Of a DNA stretch of 64,000 nt, positions 48,882 to 56,671 are shown piece after piece; within the stretch, counting starts at the first letter, position 1; each line of letters starts with the position of its first letter. The notes below the pieces were generated by a model. It made no database searches, was not told the DNA's origin, and saw nothing but the letters and a program-made list of their open reading frames with translations. Both the position numbers and the translations under genes were made by a program. The DNA is from Leclercia sp. LSNIH1. GTDB taxonomy: Bacteria; Pseudomonadota; Gammaproteobacteria; Enterobacterales; Enterobacteriaceae. The DNA lies in NCBI RefSeq assembly GCF_002902985.1, contig NZ_CP026167.1, positions 992,001 through 1,056,000 of the forward strand, written 5' to 3'.

Positions 48882-49390
48882 CTGCGAATTACTGCGCATT
48901 AACTGCGAACGGTGCGCAAATTGAATACGAAATAATATGCGTATTTTACTGTAAATTGCGCACCACTTTTGTAATTTCAAATCAATAAAGCCAGTAACCG
49001 CGCGGGGTTGAGGATGGTTTGCGAATTGGTATCCGTTTCGTTTTGCGCAGATTTTTTGTGAACTGCGCAATTCGCAATTTACTGCGCAATATTCGGGTTT
49101 CGTATTTGGAGGATTTTTCACTTTGCGTACTGCGTTCGACTGTAGAAACCCAGCGATAATGCGGCTTACCCGCTGGTACGCAACTGCGAATGGGTTTCGT
49201 ATCACGCAGTTTTGCCGCGTACCTGACTGCGTACTGCGAACCAGTGGCGCGAACCAGAATATTTTGGACAATCTAAATCACATTCTGGCTTCCAGCCCGC
49301 AACTGGCGCGGGTTTAGCGCTACGAGGGTTTAAGATCCGTCCAGGACAGTCCAGGATTTACATCCGTTCTGGTGCGAACGTTACTGCGAA
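48882..49390. repeat. Cluster of TGCG(A/C/T)A repeats
   Basis: About 18 copies of ACTGCGAA/ACTGCGCA/TGCGTA-like words in both orientations fall in 510 bp between the zinc-ribbon gene and the PerC-like gene, e.g. at 48892, 48902, 48912, 48957, 49043, 49062, 49081, 49130, 49184, 49226 and 49383. A dyad CCAGAAT...ATTCTGG (49254-49288) and tandem GTCCAGGA copies near 49340 also occur. This looks like a protein-binding array, perhaps a second replication or control site. Confidence 0.7.
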
Positions 49391-49692
49391 CCATCGCCCC
49401 CGCTGGTGGGCTGTCGTTGCTTCTTGCCGCCATTTAACCGGAAGGCATTACCGTTCGGTTGCGCTATCCCCATGCGGTGCTGAGTTTCGGTGACAGCTTT
49501 ATGCAGGTCGCCAAAGTCCTCAACCTTCACGGGCGGTCGCTTCACGTTATCCAGACACATATCACGGCGCTGCTTTACCCATTCCCTATCATCGTCCTCA
49601 GCACAAATCATCATGACTTCCTGCCAGCGTGTAGCTGCCCTGCGATACAGCCCCTTTGCTTCCAGTTCCTCGGCTTTCCTGTCGTTTACCAT
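49381..49692 (-). CDS. PerC-like regulator
   Basis: 103 aa. The N-terminal 'AEELEAKGLYRRAATRWQEV' block is the PerC-family signature found in many island and prophage proteins. PerC proteins act as DNA-binding transcriptional modulators. It lies 11 bp after ssb and its 3' end enters the TGCGAA repeat cluster. Confidence 0.75.
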   Translation of the reverse strand: MVNDRKAEELEAKGLYRRAATRWQEVMMICAEDDDREWVKQRRDMCLDNVKRPPVKVEDFGDLHKAVTETQHRMGIAQPNGNAFRLNGGKKQRQPTSGGDGSQ

Positions 49693-49703
49693 GCTTCTCT
49701 CCC

Positions 49704-50165
49704 TCAGAATTGCGCTTCATCGTCGAATGGCTGGCGCTGGTCAAAATCATCAGGGGTGTTATATATTTCCCATCCCGGCGCGGGTTGCGTGGTATGGCCT
49801 TTGTTGACTTCATTTTTGCTAGCTGACGCGCCACGCTTTCCGCCCGGCCTTGCTGTCCTCGCACTGATCACGCTGTCGGCTACTACCTGATACCCCTGCT
49901 GCGTTCCTCCATCCTTGCCCGTCCACTGATTGACCTGCATTGTTCCGGCAACACTGACTAAATCGCCTTTAACGTGTTCTGCCAGTGCGTCGGCCTGTTT
50001 GCCGAATGCCACCACGCCCAGCCAGAAAGTAACCTCTCCGCCCTCTACTGCATGGCAGGGGAGTGCCACCGCTAAACGCCCCATTGCCATGCTGGTTCCG
50101 CTGTTCGTCGTTCTGGTCTGGGGATCTGCCACCAGCCGCCCGTATGCTGATATCTGTGCTGTCAT
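49704..50165 (-). CDS. Single-stranded DNA-binding protein
   Basis: 153 aa: an OB-fold (residues 1-105, with 'GRLVADPQTRTTNSGTSMA' start and VSVAGTMQVNQW), then a linker and an acidic tail ending FDDEAQF. This stands in for the DDDIPF tip that recruits replication proteins. It is element-encoded, distinct from chromosomal ssb, and follows the primase and its presumed origin. Confidence 0.88.
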   Translation of the reverse strand: MTAQISAYGRLVADPQTRTTNSGTSMAMGRLAVALPCHAVEGGEVTFWLGVVAFGKQADALAEHVKGDLVSVAGTMQVNQWTGKDGGTQQGYQVVADSVISARTARPGGKRGASASKNEVNKGHTTQPAPGWEIYNTPDDFDQRQPFDDEAQF

Positions 50166-50259
50166 TGTTACCTCGATTATTAGTTTTGCTAATGAAGATT
50201 ACCCGGCACTGTCTTATTGTGGGACACCTGCTGATTTTTTTCATAGTAAGCAAAAATAG

Positions 50260-50520
50260 TGTTGTCTCTGTTGTCTTTGTTGTCTCACGGCGCTACAGGC
50301 CGCGCCACGTCTGGATTTTGCCGAGACAACATTGATGATTTTGTGTTGTCTCACGCAGGGTAAATGTTGTCTCACTGCCAGCCAGGCAAAAAATCACACT
50401 TTCACTATGTTGTCTCAAAACAGCTAAATGTTGTCTCGCTGTTGTCTCAGAAAATGAAATAAAAACCTTATAAATCAATCAAATTTACAAACTGAGACAA
50501 CAAAGACAACTGAGACAACA
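50260..50520. repeat. TGTTGTCTC iteron cluster, probable replication origin
   Basis: About 11 copies of TGTTGTCTC or its complement GAGACAACA lie in 261 bp. Three are in tandem at 50260-50286. Singles lie at 50323 (inverted), 50344, 50365, 50408, 50429, 50440, 50494 (inverted) and 50512 (inverted), plus imperfect copies. An AT-rich 40-bp stretch (50449-50490) separates the direct and inverted groups and could be the unwinding site. It directly follows the primase-helicase gene. Confidence 0.85.
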
Positions 50521-50545
50521 CTAAAACTACGCATGTGAAAAAAGA

Positions 50546-53317
50546 TCACTCCTCTGGCTGGCTGCTATCCTCTGCCATGAAGTTGAGCACATAAACGCGG
50601 ATTTGCCTGCCATCCTCGCGCACACGTCCCTGATAACCTCTGCCGCTGGTCGGCGGGGTGAGCATCCCGACGCGTTTAAGTACCTCGGCAAACTGTTTGG
50701 CATTGAATCCCCGTGCGATCTCCTGCTCGAAGGTCGCCGGGAAGGTGTAAAAAATTATCGGGTCGCTGTCGTGGTTCCCCTTCTTCCTGTACCCAGCTAA
50801 ATCACGGATCGGTAAATCACGGGGGTCATAACCCAGCGGCGCGTAGCGGCTCAGGCCATGAGCATTCAAAAACGCCTCCGTCTGCTCAATTATCTGCTGG
50901 TGCTCTTTGTTGCCCGTGCCGAACTCGCGCAGCCAGGCATTGTAGCTGTGCTGTATCGCATCACGGCACGTCTGATCGTCCCATCCGGTAACAACCTCAC
51001 CCAGCAATAAAGCCGCCTCCAGAATGGCAAAACGTGCGGCCACGCGGTGTACCTGCTCGCCATAGTCAGCAGGAATAAGGCTGCGCCAGCGGGTTTCACA
51101 GTCACGAACGGTATCAATGGCCTGCTGCTGGTGGTCTGCCAGCCACCCGATCCACTCCCGCCCGGCAGCGCCGTGATGGTGCTGGTAAGCGTCTTTCAGC
51201 GCGTCGGCGTGCTGTTTGCCGTTCTGGTGGTCGTGGAAGCGCACCGCCTTACTCAGCGGGATATTCAGCAGGCGCACCAGTTGCCCGGCTTTGGTCTTGC
51301 GTCCTGCGGTGGCGATGAAGGTTTCCAAGTCCATTTCCCCGGTACTGATCGCCACGGTGCGCCAGCGTTTTAAATCCCGGTTTCCCCCTTCCTTCGCCCC
51401 CTGCAATTTCCCAACGCCATTAAACAGGGCATAGGCAGACTGTGACACGCTTACCGGGTCTGCCCCCTGTCCGACTTCATCCAGTGGCATCAGCCCGTCA
51501 TTATGTGCGGCGGCTTCGTTCGCCAGCCCCAGCGCCGTGCCGTACCACGTCAGGCGTAGCAAGTCCGGGTTGCCGTATAAGCTGCTGGCGACGTTCGCTG
51601 TGGTGGTCTTACCCGCGCTCGACTGTTCATAGAAGTGAATGCCGAATCCGTCAGCGCCAGCCAGCCCGATTAACGGTGCTGCCAGTGCGGCGGCAATGCC
51701 TGTCATCATCGAGTAGTTACCGTATGCCAGACGCGCAACACTCTTACGCCAGCTCTCTGAGGTTCCCGCCACGGTGTACCCGGCAACGGCAGAACTGCGA
51801 CCACTGAATAAAACGGGTTGCGCAGGTGCGCCGATTATCTCCCCGTCCGGCATGATGTATGCCCCGCACTGCCAGCCAGTAGCGTGAGCAACACGCCACA
51901 ATTCACGTGAGCCGCTACGCTGTAGCCAGTCAGCCAGAATCGCCCGCAAGCTGCTTTTGGTGGTGACGTTAACCCCGCCCGCTTTCAGGGTGCGCCAGCC
52001 TTCGCGCTCCCCGATATCAGCCAGGGGGATAGCCGCTGTTGTCGGTATGCCTGCGCCAAAGGCCAGCCAGCGCAGTATCAGATACTGATCCTTGTCGTCC
52101 CGCCCGGTGCCGATAACGTCCATCGGTGAGGCCAGCCAGCTTTCATTGTTGATAATCTCGCCGCTTTCCTTGTCCACTTTAGGCGTGATCCAGTAAACGC
52201 CATCTTTGCGGCTCTCAATGCGGGGTTTTAGCGGGTCTTTCTCTGGCTGGTCAGTTTTACCGCCCTCAATGGCCTGTAGTTGTGGTTTCACGCATTCCCC
52301 CTGCGGCTGGTACATCGAATCGTTAAGCGCAGCCGTAGCGACTTCCAGCCCGTGTTGCTGGTGGTAGTCGTTCCAGTCAGCTTTGCTGTCAGTCGGTGGC
52401 AGCGATACCCAGCCAGCCACGGATAAAGCCGCTTTCTCTGCGGCCTCCTTCCCGATGTTGGTGGCTCCGGTTTCGGAGGCTGCTGTAGGGTGGTCGTTAT
52501 CTGCGGCGATAATAATTTGCGACTGCGGGTGTTTCCGGCGCATTACTCCGGCAACGTGGATCAGGTTCCCGGCGTCAATTGCCGCCACTGTGAGCGCGTC
52601 AGGCCGCATCTGGTGAACGGACAGGGCGGTAGCCAGCCCCTCGGCAATTAAAACGCTCTGCGGCGATTCTGGCGCGTTTACGGCATGGTATGCCCCGCGC
52701 TTTGCTGAACCTGTCATAAGGCGCTTTTCTCCCTGTGGGGTGATGGTCTGTGCGGCTGCCACTGCGCCGGACTCATCCACCAGCTCAAGCAGGACTGAAC
52801 CATCAGGCAATAGCGGGAAAGTGAACCCGTCCAGCCCCTTAGCAATCAGGTATTCAGATTCGCCCTGTGTGACGCTCTGGCGCATTCCGGCATACAGACG
52901 GGCAAACGTAGCCCTTCGCTGCTCTGCGTCCTCTGCTGCCTGTTTCTGGCGCTCCTGCTCGCGCTGCTGGCGCTCAGACTCCATTTGCTCCCGCCTCTGG
53001 CTCGCTGCCGTCGGGTCGGTTTCTGTCTCCCGGTAATCAATACCCAGCACATCAGCGGCAAGGTGCGCCGCCTCCGTGGTGTCGCAGTTGTTAACCCGCT
53101 TGATTAAATCCAGCCCGTCGCCCGCGCCGCACTGGTTGCAGATAAAGCTGCCGCGCCCGTTATCATCGAACCGGAAGCGATCCGTACCGCCACATGCAGG
53201 GCATGGGGAATGGCGGCGTGATGAATCAGGCACGTCGATAGACAGGCCAGCCAGCACATAAGGCCAGTTGCCAGCGGCGGCGGTGGTCACTTCGCGGATA
53301 AGGTCGATATTACGCAT
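50546..53317 (-). CDS. Satellite primase-helicase (zinc finger, Toprim, DUF927)
   Basis: 923 aa. CPAC (39-42) and CNQC (60-63) make the primase zinc finger. A charged coiled coil follows (about 105-150). A Toprim domain spans about 215-300 (LIAEGLATALSV; IIIAADND). The DUF927 superfamily helicase spans about 385-690 with Walker A SSAGKTT near 567. The closest concept is the P4 alpha protein, which primes, unwinds and binds the origin, but the helicase class differs. It should replicate the element from the adjacent iterons. Confidence 0.92.
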   Translation of the reverse strand: MRNIDLIREVTTAAAGNWPYVLAGLSIDVPDSSRRHSPCPACGGTDRFRFDDNGRGSFICNQCGAGDGLDLIKRVNNCDTTEAAHLAADVLGIDYRETETDPTAASQRREQMESERQQREQERQKQAAEDAEQRRATFARLYAGMRQSVTQGESEYLIAKGLDGFTFPLLPDGSVLLELVDESGAVAAAQTITPQGEKRLMTGSAKRGAYHAVNAPESPQSVLIAEGLATALSVHQMRPDALTVAAIDAGNLIHVAGVMRRKHPQSQIIIAADNDHPTAASETGATNIGKEAAEKAALSVAGWVSLPPTDSKADWNDYHQQHGLEVATAALNDSMYQPQGECVKPQLQAIEGGKTDQPEKDPLKPRIESRKDGVYWITPKVDKESGEIINNESWLASPMDVIGTGRDDKDQYLILRWLAFGAGIPTTAAIPLADIGEREGWRTLKAGGVNVTTKSSLRAILADWLQRSGSRELWRVAHATGWQCGAYIMPDGEIIGAPAQPVLFSGRSSAVAGYTVAGTSESWRKSVARLAYGNYSMMTGIAAALAAPLIGLAGADGFGIHFYEQSSAGKTTTANVASSLYGNPDLLRLTWYGTALGLANEAAAHNDGLMPLDEVGQGADPVSVSQSAYALFNGVGKLQGAKEGGNRDLKRWRTVAISTGEMDLETFIATAGRKTKAGQLVRLLNIPLSKAVRFHDHQNGKQHADALKDAYQHHHGAAGREWIGWLADHQQQAIDTVRDCETRWRSLIPADYGEQVHRVAARFAILEAALLLGEVVTGWDDQTCRDAIQHSYNAWLREFGTGNKEHQQIIEQTEAFLNAHGLSRYAPLGYDPRDLPIRDLAGYRKKGNHDSDPIIFYTFPATFEQEIARGFNAKQFAEVLKRVGMLTPPTSGRGYQGRVREDGRQIRVYVLNFMAEDSSQPEE

Positions 53318-53329
53318 TGTGTCGCTCCC

Positions 53330-53926
53330 TCAGTGCGCCGCTGGCATTTCAGGCCAGCCGTTTTCATCCAGATCAGCAATGAAGTGATCGTGTAGCTCTG
53401 CCAGCGTTTCACGTCCGAACGGGGTCAGCTCACCGCGCTCCGTATCCAGCATGGCCTGATAGAACACAATGGCGTTCTCCGCCCCCTGCTCAGTGCCGTA
53501 GCGCTCAATCAGTGCGCCCTCAATGTTGTTTGCCATCGCAAGACGTTCCGCAAACGGGTAAACCACAATGCCCGCTGTGCCATTGGAGTAAATCGCTACC
53601 TGCGATGATGTGCCGTCAGACTCAGTAACGGAGGTTGTGCCGTTCTCGCGCTTCATTTCAGCAACGAAACAGGCCGCAATCAGCCAGCGCCACATAGTGA
53701 CGTTATGCTGCGTGGTAAAGTCGAACCAGCCACGCGCCCCGCCATCAGCAACGGCAAAATGAATGGCGTAGCCGATATCTGGCGTATCGTCGTACTCTCC
53801 CGCATCCAGACGGCTTACAGCGCTCTCATAGGTGATAATGGCTACATGCTCATATATCCCGGCATCATTGCGGGTTATGATGTTCACGCCGTCCGGTGTG
53901 GCCTCTGCGCGGTGTAATATGTTCAT
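53330..53926 (-). CDS. Hypothetical protein of the primase operon
   Basis: 198 aa, acidic, no recognised motif. It starts 4 bp inside the preceding gene (ATGA overlap) and ends 12 bp before the primase gene. It has the look of a small phage/satellite accessory protein; function unknown. Confidence 0.7.
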   Translation of the reverse strand: MNILHRAEATPDGVNIITRNDAGIYEHVAIITYESAVSRLDAGEYDDTPDIGYAIHFAVADGGARGWFDFTTQHNVTMWRWLIAACFVAEMKRENGTTSVTESDGTSSQVAIYSNGTAGIVVYPFAERLAMANNIEGALIERYGTEQGAENAIVFYQAMLDTERGELTPFGRETLAELHDHFIADLDENGWPEMPAAH

Positions 53927-54117
53927 GCTGCTAACTCCTGTTGTTTCTCACGCTGCTGAACAGCGGTGACTGCTCCCATACTCAATCCGTTGCCATGCAC
54001 TTCGTCTCTCATACACTGAACGGCAATATCGGGCGTCTCGGCCTCGCCGTACCATGTGACCGGAATCGACGCTCCTGAACCATCAAAACAGGTTGCGGTA
54101 ATTCGGAACTGTTTCAT
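53923..54117 (-). CDS. Small hypothetical protein
   Basis: 64 aa from ATG 54117, preceded by GGAGGCGGACAA. The beta-rich start (KQFRITATCFDGSGASIPV) suggests a small compact fold. It overlaps both neighbours by 4 bp, so translation is coupled along the operon. Confidence 0.7.
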   Translation of the reverse strand: MKQFRITATCFDGSGASIPVTWYGEAETPDIAVQCMRDEVHGNGLSMGAVTAVQQREKQQELAA

Positions 54118-54392
54118 TTGTCCGCCTCCAGTCTCGCCTGGCAATCTTCAGCTCTTGTCACGGAGTGAATCTCAAACAACCACGCATACAGCTCGTCACG
54201 TTCCGCACTCGCTGTTATTCCGGGCATAATCTCCGTCAGCACATGGCAAAGGCCAGCACGTACACGCAAAAGGCGGGCGCGTGAAACATTCTCCGGGGTG
54301 TGTGGTTCGGTGATTTCACCGCAACCCAGCGCGGCACGAATGCGGTTACTTACTGCTGTTGCTTCCTCAATCTGGTCAGGTAACTGGCTCAT
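54114..54392 (-). CDS. Small hypothetical protein
   Basis: 92 aa from ATG 54392 (GGAGGTGGCAGC upstream), mostly helical. Not recognised. 4-bp overlaps on both sides place it in the same operon. Confidence 0.7.
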   Translation of the reverse strand: MSQLPDQIEEATAVSNRIRAALGCGEITEPHTPENVSRARLLRVRAGLCHVLTEIMPGITASAERDELYAWLFEIHSVTRAEDCQARLEADK

Positions 54393-55069
54393 GCTGCCAC
54401 CTCCAGACGGATACGGCCTGCGAAGAAACAAACATGATCCCGCGCCAACGTGCGGCGAGCTTCGCGCTCAGTTTCAGCAGCAATGTGATAGATTTTGGCG
54501 GTAATTGTCGGCATATCGCGGCGAACGGCTGCGATTAACCAGATGGATGATGGTTTTTGGGTAGGGGTAGTAGCCATGATGGCAGCCTCTATACAGTGAA
54601 TTTTGAATTCACCACCAAGAGACGCCAATCTCAGACTGGTGGTGAGCTGAACAAGGTTGGCGTAACCGGCCTGTATAGACACCGGCCTTCCTTTCGGAAG
54701 CCTCATCCAACCCACCATAATTTGGGTGCGCAGGAATTTTGCCGACAAAAAAACACGCTTAGTGCGTGTCGGCACTATACAGGTTATCGGGACGCCAATC
54801 CCGGCACCAGATTTTGCTGGTGCGCTATAACCATAAACCGGGTTGGCGATAGTCGGCAAGCCCTTTTTTCTGGACTTCAGAAACTCACCTTCACGCGTGC
54901 GCATACTGGTCTCGAAACTCTCCTCGTCACCACGACGAGAAAATGAGGAGCTGGCATTAGCTGGCACTGTTATGCCAGCTTTACCCTCATGCGTGTGTGC
55001 GATCCCGCGCAAGGTACACATCAGGCCAGCCAGGGGAAAGGCTTTATTCTGGACGGCGGCATTAAGCAT
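54389..55069 (-). CDS. Ash/Icd-like protein (host division inhibitor type)
   Basis: The full frame is 226 aa (Ash-like N-terminal part). An internal ATG at 54577 gives the 62-aa Icd-like protein (MATTPTQKPSSIWLIAAVRR, then EREARRTLARDHVCFFAG), which in P1 interferes with cell division. The sequence between holds a C4-type antisense RNA and its targets, so the long frame may be partly an accident of a conserved RNA. The Icd-like start is the one controlled by the RNA. Stop overlaps the next start by 4 bp. Confidence 0.75.
   Translation of the reverse strand: MLNAAVQNKAFPLAGLMCTLRGIAHTHEGKAGITVPANASSSFSRRGDEESFETSMRTREGEFLKSRKKGLPTIANPVYGYSAPAKSGAGIGVPITCIVPTRTKRVFLSAKFLRTQIMVGWMRLPKGRPVSIQAGYANLVQLTTSLRLASLGGEFKIHCIEAAIMATTPTQKPSSIWLIAAVRRDMPTITAKIYHIAAETEREARRTLARDHVCFFAGRIRLEVAA
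54588..54630 (-). promoter_or_regulatory. C4 target pair a2/b2 at the Icd-like ribosome site
   Basis: On the minus strand a2 (GATTGGCGTC, 54630-54621) and b2 (CTGTATAGA, 54596-54588) precede the internal start at 54577. Both are exactly complementary to the antisense loops a' and b'. b2 runs into the ribosome-binding site. Confidence 0.75.
54648..54724 (-). ncRNA. C4/CI-type antisense immunity RNA
   Basis: On the minus strand GGTTGG (54712-54707) pairs with CCAACC (54661-54656) and encloses two hairpins: CTTCC-GAAA-GGAAG, and a GGCCGG-flanked loop exposing b' TCTATACAG (54679-54671). a' ACGCCAA (54663-54657) follows. b' and a' are perfectly complementary to b1/a1 upstream and b2/a2 downstream. 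This is the architecture of P1/P7 C4 and, in function, of P4 CI RNA. Confidence 0.8.
54747..54769 (-). terminator. Intrinsic terminator between a1/b1 and the antisense RNA
   Basis: Minus strand ACACGC-ACTAA-GCGTGT followed by six more T. An outer GCCGAC/GTCGGC pair could form a competing stem that buries the T-run. Confidence 0.7.
54775..54800 (-). promoter_or_regulatory. C4 target pair a1/b1
   Basis: On the minus strand a1 (GATTGGCGTC, 54800-54791) and b1 (CTGTATAG, 54782-54775) repeat the a2/b2 words with an 8-base gap and lie just upstream of the terminator. In P1 the equivalent pair folds with C4. Confidence 0.75.
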
Positions 55070-55904
55070 GATTAGCCCCCAGATGTTTAGCTAACCAGCG
55101 CTGAGAGAGGCGGATTAGCTCGGCTTTACGCTGGTCATATCCCATACCCATATCAATCAGCGTAATGTTGGTACTCTCCAGGTAGGTGAGGTGTTCCAGT
55201 TGCCCGGCGTTCATGCTGTCGCGTGGTTCGCCAGTAATGCTATTCGCCTGCGCCCACTGCTTCGCCGTCATGCCACCCAAAACAATGCGGGCGATCATGT
55301 TGCTCTCGTTGCTGTAGTGGCGAGCCTGCGTCTGTTTACCCTGTTCTGCGCGGGCGCTTTCCAGCGCTACGCACATCGGTTTAAACAGGTTGGCGGCACC
55401 GATACGGGCTTTGAGCTGGCGGCGATACTGAGCGGCAATCTCTGGCACGCTGCGCTGTAGGGCTTCTTCACACTGAATAAAGTAACGGCGAACGGCGCGA
55501 CCTTGTTCGTTTCGCTCTACCATTGCCAGTTCTTTAGCCATTCCCAGAGAAAGGCCATAATCTTTACTGCGACGGTCGCCGCCACGCTTTGTCACCCATC
55601 CGGGGCTACCCTGTTCAAAATTTGAACTTTGATTCCTGAAATATGAGGAATCAAAAACCACGTAATCAGCACTCAGGCTAAAGCCATATTCATCAATGCG
55701 TAGTTTGATCCAGGTTGAAAAATCGTTACCTACTCCGAGCGCTTTATGCAGTGCCTTAGCGCTAACAATACTGGCCTCACGCCCGCCAATTTGACCGGAA
55801 ATAACGGGAACAATCGCGGCAAAGTCATTATTGCTATGTTCGCCCTGGCAAGCGTTGGATTGTGGGGCGGCCTCCGAATTGAATCGGCTTTTTTCGATAG
55901 TCAT
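55062..55904 (-). CDS. AntA/AntB-type antirepressor
   Basis: 280 aa. Residues about 45-115 form the AntA/AntB domain (SAKALHKALGVGNDFSTWIK, then RIDEYGFSLSADYVVF), followed by the KDYGLSLGMAKELAMVERN continuation seen in phage antirepressors. The C-terminal part is helical. It would relieve repression, perhaps of a helper prophage. It overlaps the Ash/Icd frame by 8 bp and lies upstream of the C4 region, the reverse of the P1 order (icd before ant). Confidence 0.85.
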   Translation of the reverse strand: MTIEKSRFNSEAAPQSNACQGEHSNNDFAAIVPVISGQIGGREASIVSAKALHKALGVGNDFSTWIKLRIDEYGFSLSADYVVFDSSYFRNQSSNFEQGSPGWVTKRGGDRRSKDYGLSLGMAKELAMVERNEQGRAVRRYFIQCEEALQRSVPEIAAQYRRQLKARIGAANLFKPMCVALESARAEQGKQTQARHYSNESNMIARIVLGGMTAKQWAQANSITGEPRDSMNAGQLEHLTYLESTNITLIDMGMGYDQRKAELIRLSQRWLAKHLGANHA

Positions 55905-55917
55905 ATTTTCGGCTCCG

Positions 55918-56352
55918 TTATGCGGCGTTAAACGCGTCCGGGTAGAGGTTCAGAATGTCGGTAATATCCTGCTGAGATAGCCCGTGATGTTCATTAATGG
56001 CGGCGTTATGGTTCACAAGATGGATCACCTTGAGAACGTCGCCACGGCAGGAAAAGCGGTAGCGCAGGTGTGCGCCGATACCATCCGGGTTTTTCTCGTC
56101 GATACGCTCCAGTTGAATATCAAGCTGGCGCTCCAGTTCAGACGCATAATTACGCCCGGATGAAAGACGGCAGTAGCGCAGGATGTCATTTTCTGTCCAT
56201 CCCTCTACGCCAGTGCGCAGCATATAGACGCGGGCGCGGTGTTTCTTTGGGGTTCGCTTAGGTACTTGTACCGGGCTGGTGGTCGGCGTAATATCAGACG
56301 TGCGAATATCTGAGTTAGCCGCCTGCTGTACGGGGCGGTTTTTCTTTTCCAT
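55918..56352 (-). CDS. Hypothetical protein downstream of alpA
   Basis: 144 aa with a proline-rich, basic N-terminus (KRTPKKHRARVYML) and a compact helical domain (WTENDILRYCRLSSGRNYAS, then ELERQLDIQLERI) that resembles a winged-helix. Stop-start contact with alpA (TGATG) shows coupling. Not recognised. Confidence 0.65.
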   Translation of the reverse strand: MEKKNRPVQQAANSDIRTSDITPTTSPVQVPKRTPKKHRARVYMLRTGVEGWTENDILRYCRLSSGRNYASELERQLDIQLERIDEKNPDGIGAHLRYRFSCRGDVLKVIHLVNHNAAINEHHGLSQQDITDILNLYPDAFNAA

Positions 56353-56570
56353 CAGGCCACCTTTCCCCGGCGCTCAGCCAGCCAGTTATTAATCTCTACC
56401 GCATCAAAGGCGGTCACATTATCGGTGAGTTTCACTGGGCGCGGCAGCGTGCCGTTCTTAACCCAGCGGTCAATGGTTGGCATGGAAACACCCAGAAGTT
56501 CCGGCATACGAAAACGGCGGATGTATCCAGTAGTGGGAAATGCTGATTGCGCTGCGTGGTGTACTGTCAT
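56352..56570 (-). CDS. AlpA-family regulator
   Basis: 72 aa with a MerR-like AlpA helix-turn-helix (YIRRFRMPELLGVSMPTIDRW, residues about 16-36; key VSMPTIDRWV) and KLTDNVTAFDAVEINNWL. AlpA proteins activate excision or early genes in P4-type elements and PICIs. It stands first in the leftward operon, behind a palindrome at 56639-56660. Confidence 0.88.
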   Translation of the reverse strand: MTVHHAAQSAFPTTGYIRRFRMPELLGVSMPTIDRWVKNGTLPRPVKLTDNVTAFDAVEINNWLAERRGKVA

Positions 56571-56638
56571 ATGTCCCGTAACTCCTGTGATAGCTGTTGT
56601 TACGGTATGAGGTTAGCGGCTAAAAAATGAGAGCATAA

Positions 56639-56660
56639 GGTACAGTAAGCTCACTGTACC
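56639..56660. promoter_or_regulatory. Palindrome in the alpA upstream region
   Basis: GGTACAGT-AAGCTC-ACTGTACC is a perfect 8-bp dyad about 70 bp upstream of alpA and just after the stop of the next gene. No T-run follows, so an operator is likelier than a terminator. Confidence 0.6.
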
Positions 56661-56671
56661 CTTACACTAAA

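Noticed and set aside
54389..55069. Treating the whole 226-aa frame as certain protein
   Set aside because: A structured antisense RNA with its targets fills the middle of it, so only the 62-aa Icd-like part from 54577 is firmly supported.
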